Positions 1-12,800 of a stretch of DNA of 64,000 nucleotides are shown here, in pieces. The stretch is from positions 24,082,427-24,146,426 of the forward strand of contig OX442315.1 in NCBI GenBank assembly GCA_949358305.1, in the 5' to 3' direction. This DNA is from Strigamia acuminata (Eukaryota; Arthropoda; Chilopoda; Geophilomorpha; Linotaeniidae). The number at the start of each line of letters is the position of its first letter. Positions within the stretch are counted from its first letter, which is position 1. The position numbers and the translations under genes were made by a program. A model generated the notes under the pieces. The model worked only from the letters and a program-made list of their open reading frames with translations. It did not search any database and had not been told where the DNA came from.

Positions 1-3000
1 GAGTAATATTTAAAATCTTGTGATATTCGACATCAACTGACGAGGACAGAAAAACAAATCTAAAAAAATACGATTTTAATATGCATATGGAAACAAAATA
101 ATTTCTAATTATTCTTACTTGTATAAAATGTCATATTTTCCCTTGTTTTTTAAAGAAATATTCAACTTGGATTCTTCTCTCACACGCACGTACCCAAAAT
201 CGAGGACATTTTCTTGACAGCCTGAAAATTATTTCCCTCATCACTACACAAACGCAATGTTCAATTAGTTTACCTCTTGGGAATACCAAGTCCACCGCTA
301 CATCGTAAGCTTCTCCCGATAGGAACAACGATTCGGTTTGCATCAGACCTACACTGTTATTAACGTCGTACATCTGCAATTAAACGAAACGGGTCATTTT
401 GTTCATTTGTTGTTAGAGTGGTTTGGTTACCTCGATGTGAACGGAGTTTTGACTCGTAGTAGGAGTGGATGACTGGAAACCGATTTTAATATCCGAAGTG
501 GTGTCGGAGAGGAGTATACCGTTGGCAACTGGAAATATAAATTCATCTCCACAATTCAATGGATTCAATTTCCAAAATACGGGCAACATGGATTTATTGA
601 TAAGTTTAATTGATTGGAATTCTCTTCTGTGCAACAAAACTCGATTAAATTGAATTTCCGTGGGCTCTAATTCAATGATAGGGTTAGCGCCTATACACGA
701 AACCTGTACGCGAAAATTAATAAATTTAAATTTGAAAATCTGAAAATTAAAGGTACTAACTTGAACCCGATGTAAATCTGGATTGTCTTTAATCGAGAAA
801 ACAACTTCGGCTTCAAACTCTCCTTCTTCCATTGGTAGAGCAATGACTCGTAGCTTCTCTTGACTGCCATGCGCGACGACCAAGTTAGTTGGTTCCAATT
901 GAAAAACGGATGGTTTTGTTAAAGAAAACGTGATATCGACCGTCATTCCAGATGAATTAACTATGTTCCACACACTTGTGTTTTGATTTCGAAGAGAATC
1001 ATTAGGCATGCCTGGTTTGCCTAAAAGTAGTGGGCCATATTCGAAAATCTTGGTATCCAAAATGTAAACTTTGTCTGAAATTTCGTTTTCACGTTTCGTC
1101 TTTTTGACGCTGTCGAAGAGAGTGGACGGCTCTCGGTGAATGTCGGGAAGTCGACAAGTTCCACGGCAGAACACTTGGTATCGACGACGGCTACCGAGCA
1201 ATTCGAGATGCAGGATTCGATCAAACTGACCCATGTCGGCAGATTTAAATCGAATTCGAAGCGACATTTGTGCCCGTGGAGGAATTATCCAGCGAGTCGT
1301 AGAATACTTGGCAGTTTGTCTGTGTAAAAAAGTGGTCGACCTCATTCTCTCGCCGAAAAGGCTTCTGCCGGTATTTTCATCGTCATCAGAATCCCCCGAG
1401 TCTATTTTGTCAGTGACGAGTGCATGTCCTACATAGTCAAATCTAATCGATGGAATGGGCATCCTCGTTTGAAAAGGGAAAATGAGCACCGAAAGCAAAT
1501 AAGGTGGCGGACAGAACACATTGTTTCTCAAATTCTGGATTTCCTCCTGAATATCGTCCATCGTTGGCAATGTAGTTAGTATAGCATTTACTATAATGTT
1601 AGGATCTGTTATAGTTGAAATGTTTGCAATTAAATGGGGAAATCCAGTAGCGACTTTAGGTTCTTCTGTTGTAATTGAAAACGTTTGAGATGGCGTCATT
1701 TCGATGGATTCCGGTGCTTTCGTTTCCGAAAATTCGGATTCCGAAATTTCCTACAATTCGGAGAGAGAGAGAAAAAAAATTAATTTAAATCTTAAAATAA
1801 AATTTGAATGTCGTAGTTACCAATTGCTCTTTGGATGCTGGTACCTGCGCGTAGGGCTTGAAATTGACCAAAGCGCCTATTAGACCTTGGAAATCATTTT
1901 CATATTCCGTAAACTTGTCGTTTAATACTTGATCATCGACGGAAGCTTCAGAGATTTCATCAAGTGTTTCTATAGTTATATCCATTTTTCTTAACTAACA
2001 AATGAAAATTAATGTAAATTATACAATAATACAAAAAAAGGAAGATCCCTCACCAAAGATTTTTTAGATTTTAATCTGTCTACTACTTGGGACGCTCGTC
2101 TTTCTTTCGATATATTTCGTTTGCTGGGTAAGTAAAGAATCAATTATCACTTTCATCTAATTTACCTAGCGACTCTTTGTTGTTTCTTTATTATCGGTAA
2201 CTTACTTTTGAAACCATTCGGACTTCATTGTGTTAATAATGTGATCAACGTCTAACTTTTTTTCTAGAGACAGACTGTTGTATTCATCTTCAGACATATT
2301 CTCCACTTTATTAACTTCATCTTTCAACTTCATTTTATTTTGCAAAGCTATAAAGAAATCTTTCACCAATTAGAATATTAAACTCAATTTGCATTTTTTT
2401 TTAACCTTCTGCTATTTTATTTTTCGTTTCATTTTCCTTGATACTAGAAAATGTTTTATGCAACGAAATAAAATACAAATGTTTCTTTTTGCTGAACGCA
2501 GTCAGAATAGCAGAAATTGTATCTGCCGTAGTGGGGCAAAAATTGCAGTCCAGGCTAGCTATAATCAATCCACTTTCATAGCCTTTTCCCTTTAATAAAG
2601 CAAACAAAACATTAAAACTAGTAAGGGAAATGAGAGCTGTTGTACATACTCTAATGTGATGCCCTATAACTTCGGATAAAATTGCATGTGGAAGGTACGT
2701 TGGCGCGAGTTCTTCGTCTCCTATTTGCATCGTTACGACACTCGCTCTAACAGGCTAAAAAAATACAGGATATTGTCAAACCTTGTGGGGGAATTAGTGC
2801 TTGTTATATTTAAACAACTCAAAGAAATTAGTATGTAAACTCAAGGTATTAAGATTGATACTTGTTTCTCATGAATAAACTCAAAAACATACCTCCTCTC
2901 TTGAAATATTAAGCACGACTAACGATCCATCTTTCTGCACTCTTGTAACATATTTTGCTGTAACGATAGTTAGAATAAATAAATAAATAAATAAATAAGT

Positions 3001-3893
3001 ATATAAATAAATAAACAAAAATCAACTTACAAACTTTAGATTTCGCTTCTGCTGCTTTTTTTCTGCAAAATTCTCTAGCGGCCAATGCAGCTTGCGATTC
3101 ACCTGAAACGATGGCTTCTTGCACGACAGTGTCAATAGTATAGGGCTTTGTTTTATAATGATCAGCGAGAGCTGATACTATTTCAGATTGCAGGTCGTCT
3201 GTGTTCGTTAAGACAATGTTACAAAAGGAATTTAAACCAAACAAATAAAATACCAGTCTTTGGAGGGCCAAAAATGATAATAGTCAAGTAATTAATGCTT
3301 TCTTCCATAACTCCGTTTGGAAATTTGATTGGTGCTAAGTAAGTGTTAATTGATGTCTGAGCTGGATCATCTATGATCACGTCTTGTAGACCTAACAAGT
3401 CCACTGTTGGACAATAAAAAACTTGTATACAGTATAGAATACAGACATAAGAAGTCAATTAAGTTACTTACATTCGTTGAAAAATTTATGAACCATGGCG
3501 ATCAATTTTTCTTGGGTATCATATGGTAAGTCTAATAAAGCCTTTTCATTTGCCGTTAGAAGATCGGACATCTACACCGTTTAATTTAAAATAAGCATCC
3601 AGGTTTTTTTTTTTTGTGGGAACAATTTAATACTAGATTTACCTTGTGTATAAACATTTTTTGTTCGTCATTGAAACGACAATTTTCTATAGCTTCTGCT
3701 TCTTTTATAATTGTATTAACGCTTAGAACAGAATCAGCATCATGCTCTGAAAGTAAGAAAGTCCAAATTTTTTAATTCCACTTTTCAAAATGCATACTGT
3801 GTTTACCGTCAGTTATAACTTCTTGGGAACTAGGTTTCGTTTGCCAGGTCGATACGTAAGTGTACAAGAAAGTTTTAGTTTTACTCAATATCT
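1..3893 (-). other. HYDIN: HYDIN exons 37-52: adenylate-kinase-like insert, charged linker and following ASH domains
   Basis: Exons: 3807-3893, 3643-3746, 3472-3571, 3254-3421, 3031-3198, 2893-2957, 2650-2754, 2406-2589, 2206-2347, 2054-2123, 1821-1994, 761-1750, 431-703, 274-373, 119-221 and 1-59 (cut by the window edge). Exons 40-44 form the adenylate-kinase-like insert: [10 protein letters not shown] corresponds to the P-loop but the usual GK[S/T] is missing; [10 protein letters not shown] and [10 protein letters not shown] follow in the expected order. Exons 45-46 are charged and probably helical ([19 protein letters not shown]). Exon 48 (761-1750) is by far the largest, 330 codons. An AAAT microsatellite (2973-3016) lies in the intron between exons 41 and 42. 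Confidence 0.87.
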
Positions 3894-6800
3894 CTGCGTG
3901 TGGAGGAGGGGTAGAAAAATGTTAAACACATTTAATATCAATCAAGAAACAAATTATAGTACCTGTAAAATATTTATAAAATTCACTTGGGAACTTCTCT
4001 CCAGGCTGCCTAACTGGTATTAAAGTCGAATCCAAATCGTCGTAATTGGGAAGAAGACGTATATACTATAGGAATTACAATACAACAATGACAAAATGAT
4101 TGGGTGTGCCTGAGTTGATGTCCGGAATTACCATGTCTTCTTCTATAAACTGCTTGTCAAACTCTACACTGTACATCTCAATGGAAAAATTGCATGCGTT
4201 TTCAATGATTACTTCTTTTTCGCAACCCCTGCTGTTAGGAAGAACTGGATCAAATATGTTAACCTGAGGTCGTACGAAGATGTGTGGTTCGACGCCAGTT
4301 CCTTTAACATTAATTGCTGGAATTATACTGCTTTTTCGTATTTTGAAGATCAGCCTCTCTGTGTATACTTTCTACTTAAAAAAAAAATTATATTCATATT
4401 ATATTATTTATTAAACACGATACTTGCATCTTCATGTGGAATAAAGTGAATTTCTAAATTCATCTTCTCTTTTGGCCTAAGGAAGCCGTTGGGAGGATGA
4501 ACAAAAAAAATAAGATTTAAAATGCCATGATGTTTCGTCTTTCTTGCTTTCTAGATTCATAAAAATTGCACGTAATGATGATAAGCAATATATTCATATA
4601 ATGTTTTAACACACTGGAGTGTTTGGTTTTTTATGAATGCATTCCCATTCACAAGGCACAAAGCCATCGTTGTACATTTGAATCGTCACAACTTTGCAAT
4701 GACTACACTGCACTTCTCCAAATTCAACCAATTCAGGTGATAACGCCATCTTTGGCTTAGTAACTATGGCGCGGAGCAGTAAACCGGTGGGTATTCCGTT
4801 CGAAACCTGAAAACGATCAGGAATTTAAAACTAGAAGCAAAACCACAAGTGCTCCTGGCTGGCAAACCACACCTTAATAAATGTTCGGAGGGTATGTTCA
4901 CCCAGAGGAATGTTTGCGGTAAACGGATTAAACGTCAGAAGAAAAGAAACAGACTGAAGCGGAGGCAACTGCTTTACTTGATCAATGTCAACGTAAAAGC
5001 CAGAATGATTCAACTGAAGAAAATCAAATTCATCAATAATAATGTAAGCGTGGATGAAGATTATTGAGTTTTTACCTTTTCGACTTCGAGTTTAAATGAA
5101 ATTGGTAAATTTGAACGATTAAAAACACTAATTACTTTGGAATTGATGCTGCCCAGTATAATAAAACCAAAGTCAATAATCAATTCCGCAAAATCATACC
5201 CATCGAAACTGCATTTAAATTTTAAAGAACAATATATATATTTAAAAATTACTATTTTATTAGTTAAAGGGGGGTAACGTATATACCAATGGTTCAATGT
5301 AGATTTAACTGATTTCAAATCGCGTTCGTTTTCAGCAAGCGGTTCTTTTTTTAGCTCAACTAAACATGTTGAGATACAAGTTATAACTTCATTCATTATC
5401 AGGAAGCCAGTCTGCAATTGGAATACACACTAAATTTAGTTTGATCGCCTTTTATTCATGAACTCCTAAATGTATGATCATACTCTCATATCATGATTTT
5501 GAACTTGATTCGATGGACCCTCGTCCACACTTACACCTATAAACGGAAATACGCTATGGCCAACTACAGTTACACGTCTTGGCTCGAAATGAGCGATTTC
5601 CAACTGTAAAGCACGTAATACAATCCACACATCACAAACATTAATCAATCATACTTACACAAACTTCATATTTAAAACTCCAAGGGTACACAGGCAGAAT
5701 TTTGATATTTAACACTTGTGTTTCGTGAGCATCGATAAAACCCTTGGAAACAATATTTTAACAAATATTTTCTACATTTTTACTACTCCTTACTTCCGTG
5801 GGAATAAGTAGAGAAAAATTGCATAAATCAGAAGTCTCTATGGTAGATTTACTATCCACAGCTAATGGATAGGAACTACCGGAGAAACGGAATCCCACGT
5901 CTCCCTTGTTTGCCAACGTCACTTTGACATTGATGACTTCATTGAACACCTATAAGAAATTCAATCACTAATCAATTATTCCGCAATTAACAGTAACCCA
6001 CTTGGTTCCCCACAACAATGTAAGTTGGAAATAAATCGTAAGACAGCTCGGCAGCTTGCGCTACAAAACGAACTGGGTACGAGGGACCATCGTCAACTTC
6101 GCACAAGGCGATTCCTTCAAGAGTAACTTTACTTTCTGCATTGAATAGAACTGTCACTTCTTGTTCGTCTCCTGGATGGAGAACTCCTTGCATAGGCAAA
6201 ATGCTTAGAAACTGAAAGATTAATAATCATTAGAGAAACTGTGAAGTGGAGATGCAAACACTTTTGTAAAGTTGGCTCCCCCCAAGTATTGGACCGATCA
6301 AAATAAAGAGTTGTCCATTGAGGTCCATTGAATTCTGAAAAAAGTACAATGATTAATTGCATAACATCAACAAATAAATGATGTTATTTATGGCTTGTCC
6401 AATAATGGACCTAAAATTCAGTTCTTTAAAGAAAAAAGATCACCTGGTGGGGGACCCTACTATGGGCTCCCGGTCACCTGGCCTATCAGTCCAATTTTTA
6501 CTGACTCCAGGTCAGCACGTTTTTCAGCGCAATTCAGAAAAGGTTTGTTTTTACTTCTTTTTTTTCAAATCGCTTTCTTTTATTCTTGTTTGCATTTTAT
6601 GGACATGGCGCAGGTTTCTATTACCATCTCCAACAAATTGGCAGCACAGACGACTAAACTGGCAGCTACGTCGAAGGCATATCTCTCAACTAGACCTAAA
6701 CGTCCACCATCTGTTCAGGACCCAGAGGAGACTTTTCCGGACACAGACGAGGGGGAGGACGAAGGATTGATCATAACCGATCAAATCGAAAAAGAACCAA

Positions 6801-9800
6801 TGCCAGACAACAACTTCGTCCTTTCCAAGGACTTGCTGGACGAACTCATCCGCAAGGCAGCAGCTCACGACAATGCACGTGGTAGTGTCCAAGAGATTTA
6901 CGTGACTCTTCGGTTGGCCAATGGCCAAGTGGTTCGAATTATGATCACAAATTTTATTACAATACCCCGGTAAGTATACCCACAATTTCTAGTTTTGGGG
7001 TAGACTTAATCAATAATACTTGGTCTTTTATTAAGCACTGATTCGTTGATAACGACGTTGATACAGTCGAGGGGCTGCTGATGTAGCAGTTTCTCACCTG
7101 TTTCCCATGGTCACAATCATGTCGCTCAGACGGAATTTTTTGAGACTCTCTAGAATCTCAAGGTAAAGTCGAGGAGGACCGATAATCGAACGGCTCTGCT
7201 TGGGGAGAAGAGGTGGATGTGTCTTTCTTGACTGATAAAGCTATGATCCTTGTTGAAGACTGCTAAGGCCCCCAAAAGCTTATGTACCAGTTTGGCCAAG
7301 TTATTCCTGTGCCTGTTGGACCATGTGCCCGTCTTGCACATAACCATTTTATGCTCTCGACGGAGTTTGCACGGCCTTCGAATGATTGTCCCAACTCTGA
7401 ACTATTCAACAATAATTGATCGATACGACAGCAATCAATACGACAATCAAAATCATGATTCTTGCCAGAGTGGCCTAGTTAACAAGGATTCGTCGGCAAT
7501 CAAACAAAATTGTGTTTTGAGAATTGGAATTTCATCATTTCCGACAGTTGGATACTTCTACTGTAAAAGGTTATCATTTAGAGTTTGAACTGAGCCGATT
7601 CAGGATTTCTTTATTGATTTTAATTTTTCTAAAGAAGCTTCTCTAGGAAGTAAATAAAATGTTAGAAAAGGGTACTGCATACCCGGTTGAGCTTGTGTGA
7701 TGGAACAAAACAATCCTCGCTATTTCAGGAGTAGAGTCGTATGTGGTTAATATAAGTGACCAGCATAATAGCCTTGGGCTAACCACCATCGGGATGGCTT
7801 TGGTGGGGCCCAGAATTCCTAATAGTGGTTTATGGTCAGTGTAAATGAAGAAATCCGCAAGATAGTTGTGAAATTTTCTTATATCGAACATGATCGCAGC
7901 AGCCTCCTTATGCAGTTGCGAATAATTGTGCTCGGAGCTAGACAGGGTGCGCAATGCGTACGAAACGGGGCGCTCACGCAAATTGAGCACCAAGGCCATA
8001 TGAAGAGGTGTCACAGATCAAGACTATTGGCTTCTTGATGTCAAAAAAAGTTAAAACCTTTGGAGAAGCCAATATTAGTCGGATGGCCTGGAACGCTCTA
8101 TGCTGGTGCATGGTCCACGACCACTCTTGTTGCTGGGGAGCCTTCTGGGGAGCCTTCCGGGGAGCCTTCCGGGGAGCCTTCCGGGGAGCCTTCCGGGGAG
8201 CCTTCCGGGGAGCCTTCCGGGGAGCCTTCCGGGGAGCCTTCCGGGGAGCCTTCCGGGGAGCCTTCCGGGGAGCCTTCCGGGGAGCCTTCCGGGGAGCCTT
8301 CCGGGGAGCCTTCCGGGGAGCCTTCCGGGGAGCCTTCCGGGGAGCCTTCCGGGGAGCCTTCCGGGGAGCCTTCCGGGGAGCCTTCCGGGGAGCCTTCCGG
8401 GGAGCCTTCCGGGGAGCCTTCCGGGGAGCCTTCCGGGGAGCCTTCCGGGGAGCCTTCCGGGGAGCCTTCCGGGGAGCCTTCCGGGGAGCCTTCCGGGGAG
8501 CCTTCCGGGGAGCCTTCCGGGGAGCCTTCCGGGGAGCCTTCCGGGGAGCCTTCCGGGGAGCCTTCCGGGGAGCCTTCCGGGGAGCCTTCCGGGGAGCCTT
8601 CCGGGGAGCCTTCCGGGGAGCCTTCCGGGGAGCCTTCCGGGGAGCCTTCCGGGGAGCCTTCCGGGGAGCCTTCCGGGGAGCCTTCCGGGGAGCCTTCCGG
8701 GGAGCCTTCCGGGGAGCGGGGAGCCTTCCGGGGAGCCTTCCGGGGAGCCTTCCGGGGAGCCTTCCGGGGAGCCTTCCGGGGAGCCTTCCGGGGAGCCTTC
8801 CGGGGAGCCTTCCGGGGAGCCTTCCGGGGAGCCTTCCGGGGAGCCTTCCGGGGAGCCTTCCGGGGAGCCTTCCGGGGAGCCTTCCGGGGAGCCTTCCGGG
8901 GAGCCTTCCGGGGAGCCTTCCGGGGAGCCTTCCGGGGAGCCTTCCGGGGAGCCTTCCGGGGAGCCTTCCGGGGAGCCTTCCGGGGAGCCTTCCGGGGAGC
9001 CTTCCGGGGAGCCTTCCGGGGAGCCTTCCGGGGAGCCTTCCGGGGAGCCTTCCGGGGAGCCTTCCGGGGAGCCTTCCGGGGAGCCTTCCGGGGAGCCTTC
9101 CGGGGAGCCTTCCGGGGAGCCTTCCGGGGAGCCTTCCGGGGAGCCTTCCGGGGAGCCTTCCGGGGAGCCTTCCGGGGAGCCTTCCGGGGAGCCTTCCGGG
9201 GAGCCTTCCGGGGAGCCTTCCGGGGAGCCTTCCGGGGAGCCTTCCGGGGAGCCTTCCGGGGAGCCTTCCGGGGAGCCTTCCGGGGAGCCTTCCGGGGAGC
9301 CTTCCGGGGAGCCTTCCGGGGAGCCTTCCGGGGAGCCTTCCGGGGAGCCTTCCGGGGAGCCTTCCGGGGAGCCTTCCGGGGAGCCTTCCGGGGAGCCTTC
9401 CGGGGAGCCTTCCGGGGAGCCTTCCGGGGAGCCTTCCGGGGAGCCTTCCGGGGAGCCTTCCGGGGAGCCTTCCGGGGAGCCTTCTGGGTCGCCGCTCGAA
9501 ATCTAAGAGAGCTAGAGTGTTGTCCTTCTCAGAGTTTATAGAGGAGAAAGTCTTCTATCATTTGGTTTTTTTAAAAAACAATCCGTGGTCAGGTTGTTGA
9601 GATATTGCAGTTTGAAACTGGGGCACCAGATTCGGAAATTTAGTACAAGTCTTTTTTGTACCATATTTAAATGGTTGCTACTCGGAAAATAAGAGGGGTA
9701 GAGACTTGCGCTTTTCAGGGTTTGTTAAGGAAAAGGTCCTCTATCTTTTAGTGTAAAAATCATTGAAATCCGTGGTAAAAAAACTGGGATTTGTTCTATC

Positions 9801-12800
9801 TGTAGTTTGGGCGAATGTGAATGTGGTGCCAACTTCAGCCTGGTGGAAAAAAGTGGGTCCAATCAAAGTAAATTACAGATCCAATTACTGCACATCTTCA
9901 AACAGTGCACCTGTGCGCTATTTGAAAAAAGAAATTTTTCCCCGCGCTCTATTAGAGGCCTGCAGACTATTTAAACCTAGCATTGGCCAATTTGCCGATG
10001 ATGGGTTTTTTGAACGCATCTGCGACGAAAAACACCAAAACAGTGTGATAAATGGAACATTTTGCATACGTTTCGGTAATTTCTACTGAAACATACGCAA
10101 AACGTTTCATTTATCATTCTTTTTCGGCACATTTCAAAAATTTTCAACCTCCAATTGAGGCCCGCGCGTTATTTGCACAAAAAAATATCCCCGCGCATTA
10201 TTGGAGGTCCGCGCGCTATTACAGGCCTGCGGACAATTCGAAGATATACAGTAGTTCCTTGAAAGGGCTATCTGGTATACTAATTTTTTTTTGGACCAAT
10301 ACTTGGGGCCAACTGAACAAAGATAATGCAAATCAAGCTCCACATACCTTTTGACAATCTTTAGCTGAATGTATTTCAGATGCATCGTATGAAGTTATAT
10401 ACGTGGACCAGTTATAGTAAACTTGGAAAGGACTTGTGTTGCATATGCAGAGCGTTTGGCGCCATTCCAAACCAATTGGCATAATTTTGAATTCAATTTC
10501 CGTTTTATCGAATAATAGATTAGCGAAATACACAAAACCGTTCAGTGGAATTATATCCTGCAACGAGCATCAAGCATTATGCAATCAGTCTAATAAATGT
10601 GCGACTGTCAAAACCTACCACTTGCGGATGCTCCAAAAAGGACACTTTCAGTTCTTCTTTTACGGACCTCATTACTTTATCGTTGACGTAATTGGGATCA
10701 AAATTAATTAATATTTTTGAACTGTGTCCGACTGGAATCACTATGTTCTAATAGCAAAAATAAATGACATCTTTATCAAATTAATTGTCACGTATGTAGG
10801 TGTACTGTATGTTTCCCATACTGCGTGTGATGCAAATACGTTCCCATCAAGGAGAATTTGAAATGGATATATCACTACAATATTGACTGTCAACGGAAGG
10901 GCAGACACGTTTGTCACAGATAAGGGTGTCACGAGATTTTCCAAATCCTTATTTTTTTCCTTAAATGCACAATTTGTTGTTAATTAAATGCGAATTTGTC
11001 TGGGTGACGTGACATCGTACTTTGCACACTTTGAATGTAAGTTCCGTGGTTGAGTAGCGCAAAGAAGGAGCTATAAATTCCATATGCACTTCAAACTGCA
11101 TCACCATTTCTTTATTTTTTGTCCTGCCTTTAGTTCCGTAACATGAAAAAACCTCCATAACTTTCTGCGGTCTGAAACAAAAAACGTAATTTTGTTTGAC
11201 TACGTAGCTAAATGAAAACCGATTTACTTGTCGCTTAGAGCTTGCAAAATGAATTCCATAGATTGACCTGGCGACAGTTCCATCATGGCAGGAATTAAGT
11301 GAAAGATACTAACGCCAGCTCCATCCGCCTAAAATCAAATTTAAATAATATTAAAATATTCTTTACGTTTATACACTTACACAGGATTTATCTCGCCGCA
11401 GAGTTTCTGATGACCAATGTAATTGCTGAGATTTTCTTCCATGGTTAATTATAGTAAACCGTTTTTCCAGCAACACGTTACTTCATTAAAGAATTTAGAA
11501 AATAAATTGTTATCATTATTTTTAACATCAGGTGGCTTTGTACCTAAAATGTGGACTTAGAATCAAACGATCTGCGATTGGTGGTTCGATACCAATTGTC
11601 GTTCCAAACGTCTTCACCCACACAGGGATTTGAAAAGTGACACTGTGCATTATTTTGACGATTACTTTATCCTGAAATCTAAACTTAACAAAAGAAAATT
11701 ATCAGGAGTTTGTATTTTTATTTTTAAAATCTACTTTAGGGTACTTTTGTGTGTCCTGAAAATAGGCAAAAATTGTTATTTCAGTAGTTGAATTTGGTGG
11801 CACGTTGCAATTTGTAGGATCCAATTTCCAAACAGAGTTTAAATTCACCTGACAAAAAATGCTCGAGCAATAAATACACGAACAAAAGTGAATATCCAAA
11901 ACGTAAGCTCACCATGCTAGCTGACACACGAGCAGGAATTGGGGACAAATTAATAATTTGAATAGTTTTGTTCGTTAATTGTAAGACTGGAACCATTCCC
12001 CAATCCATAAATTCAGGTTGAACGTCAACTACTGGACCACATACAGTGCATTTAATAGGCACACACTGCAAAATATTACCCAATAAAACGACTGCAATCA
12101 TTTAAAGTATATTTTTGCAAAGAGCATACTAATTGTGAACCACTCTGTCCTGTCACAGTAATGTAAACAGCTTCTTGCAGAACCCCAATAGCTTTTGGAA
12201 CGATCGTGATTGGAATGGAAGAAATATTTAGTGGTTCAATTATTCCCTAAATTACATAAACATTTCTCGTTAGGATCATACTACCTCTGTTTTTACCACT
12301 GTAATTAATCAGTTTACTTCGGGTTGAGAACTAGTGTATCTGATTGTACTTAATTTCTCAACAGAGGCGGGTTGAAATTTGATTCGGTACACAGCAGGAA
12401 CGTCGGATTCATTTTTCAATCGAATGGTTTGTTCATATGGATAATCGAGGAAACATCTTTCAAAAGTTATGTTGTTATCCACCACACTTAATTTTGGTAT
12501 TTCGGATCTGATTTGCAGACAATAATAATTAATATTATTTTTAAATATGACTATTAGACACTCACTTAGCGAAAATAGAAACAGAAGTAACGGCTTTGCC
12601 AACTCCTTGAATATCAACGATCAAGTAATATTTATAATGCTTAACAACTTGTGAGACTAATTTTAATTCGATTTTTATTGAACTTTGTGGTTCGATATTT
12701 GATGTGTCAGGTTTAATTTTGATTTCAGTGCTTTTACCCAAAATGGTATCAAACAGAAAAGCGTTTTCAAAACTTCTGGAATCAGAATCAGATAAATTAT

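Noticed and set aside
465-1436. Plus-strand ORFs over 465-1436
   Set aside because: They are antisense shadows of the large HYDIN exons at 431-703 and 761-1750.
8008-9600. Three overlapping plus-strand ORFs of 468-530 codons over the satellite
   Set aside because: They exist only because the 12-bp unit has no stop in any frame; the translation is a pure tetrapeptide repeat.
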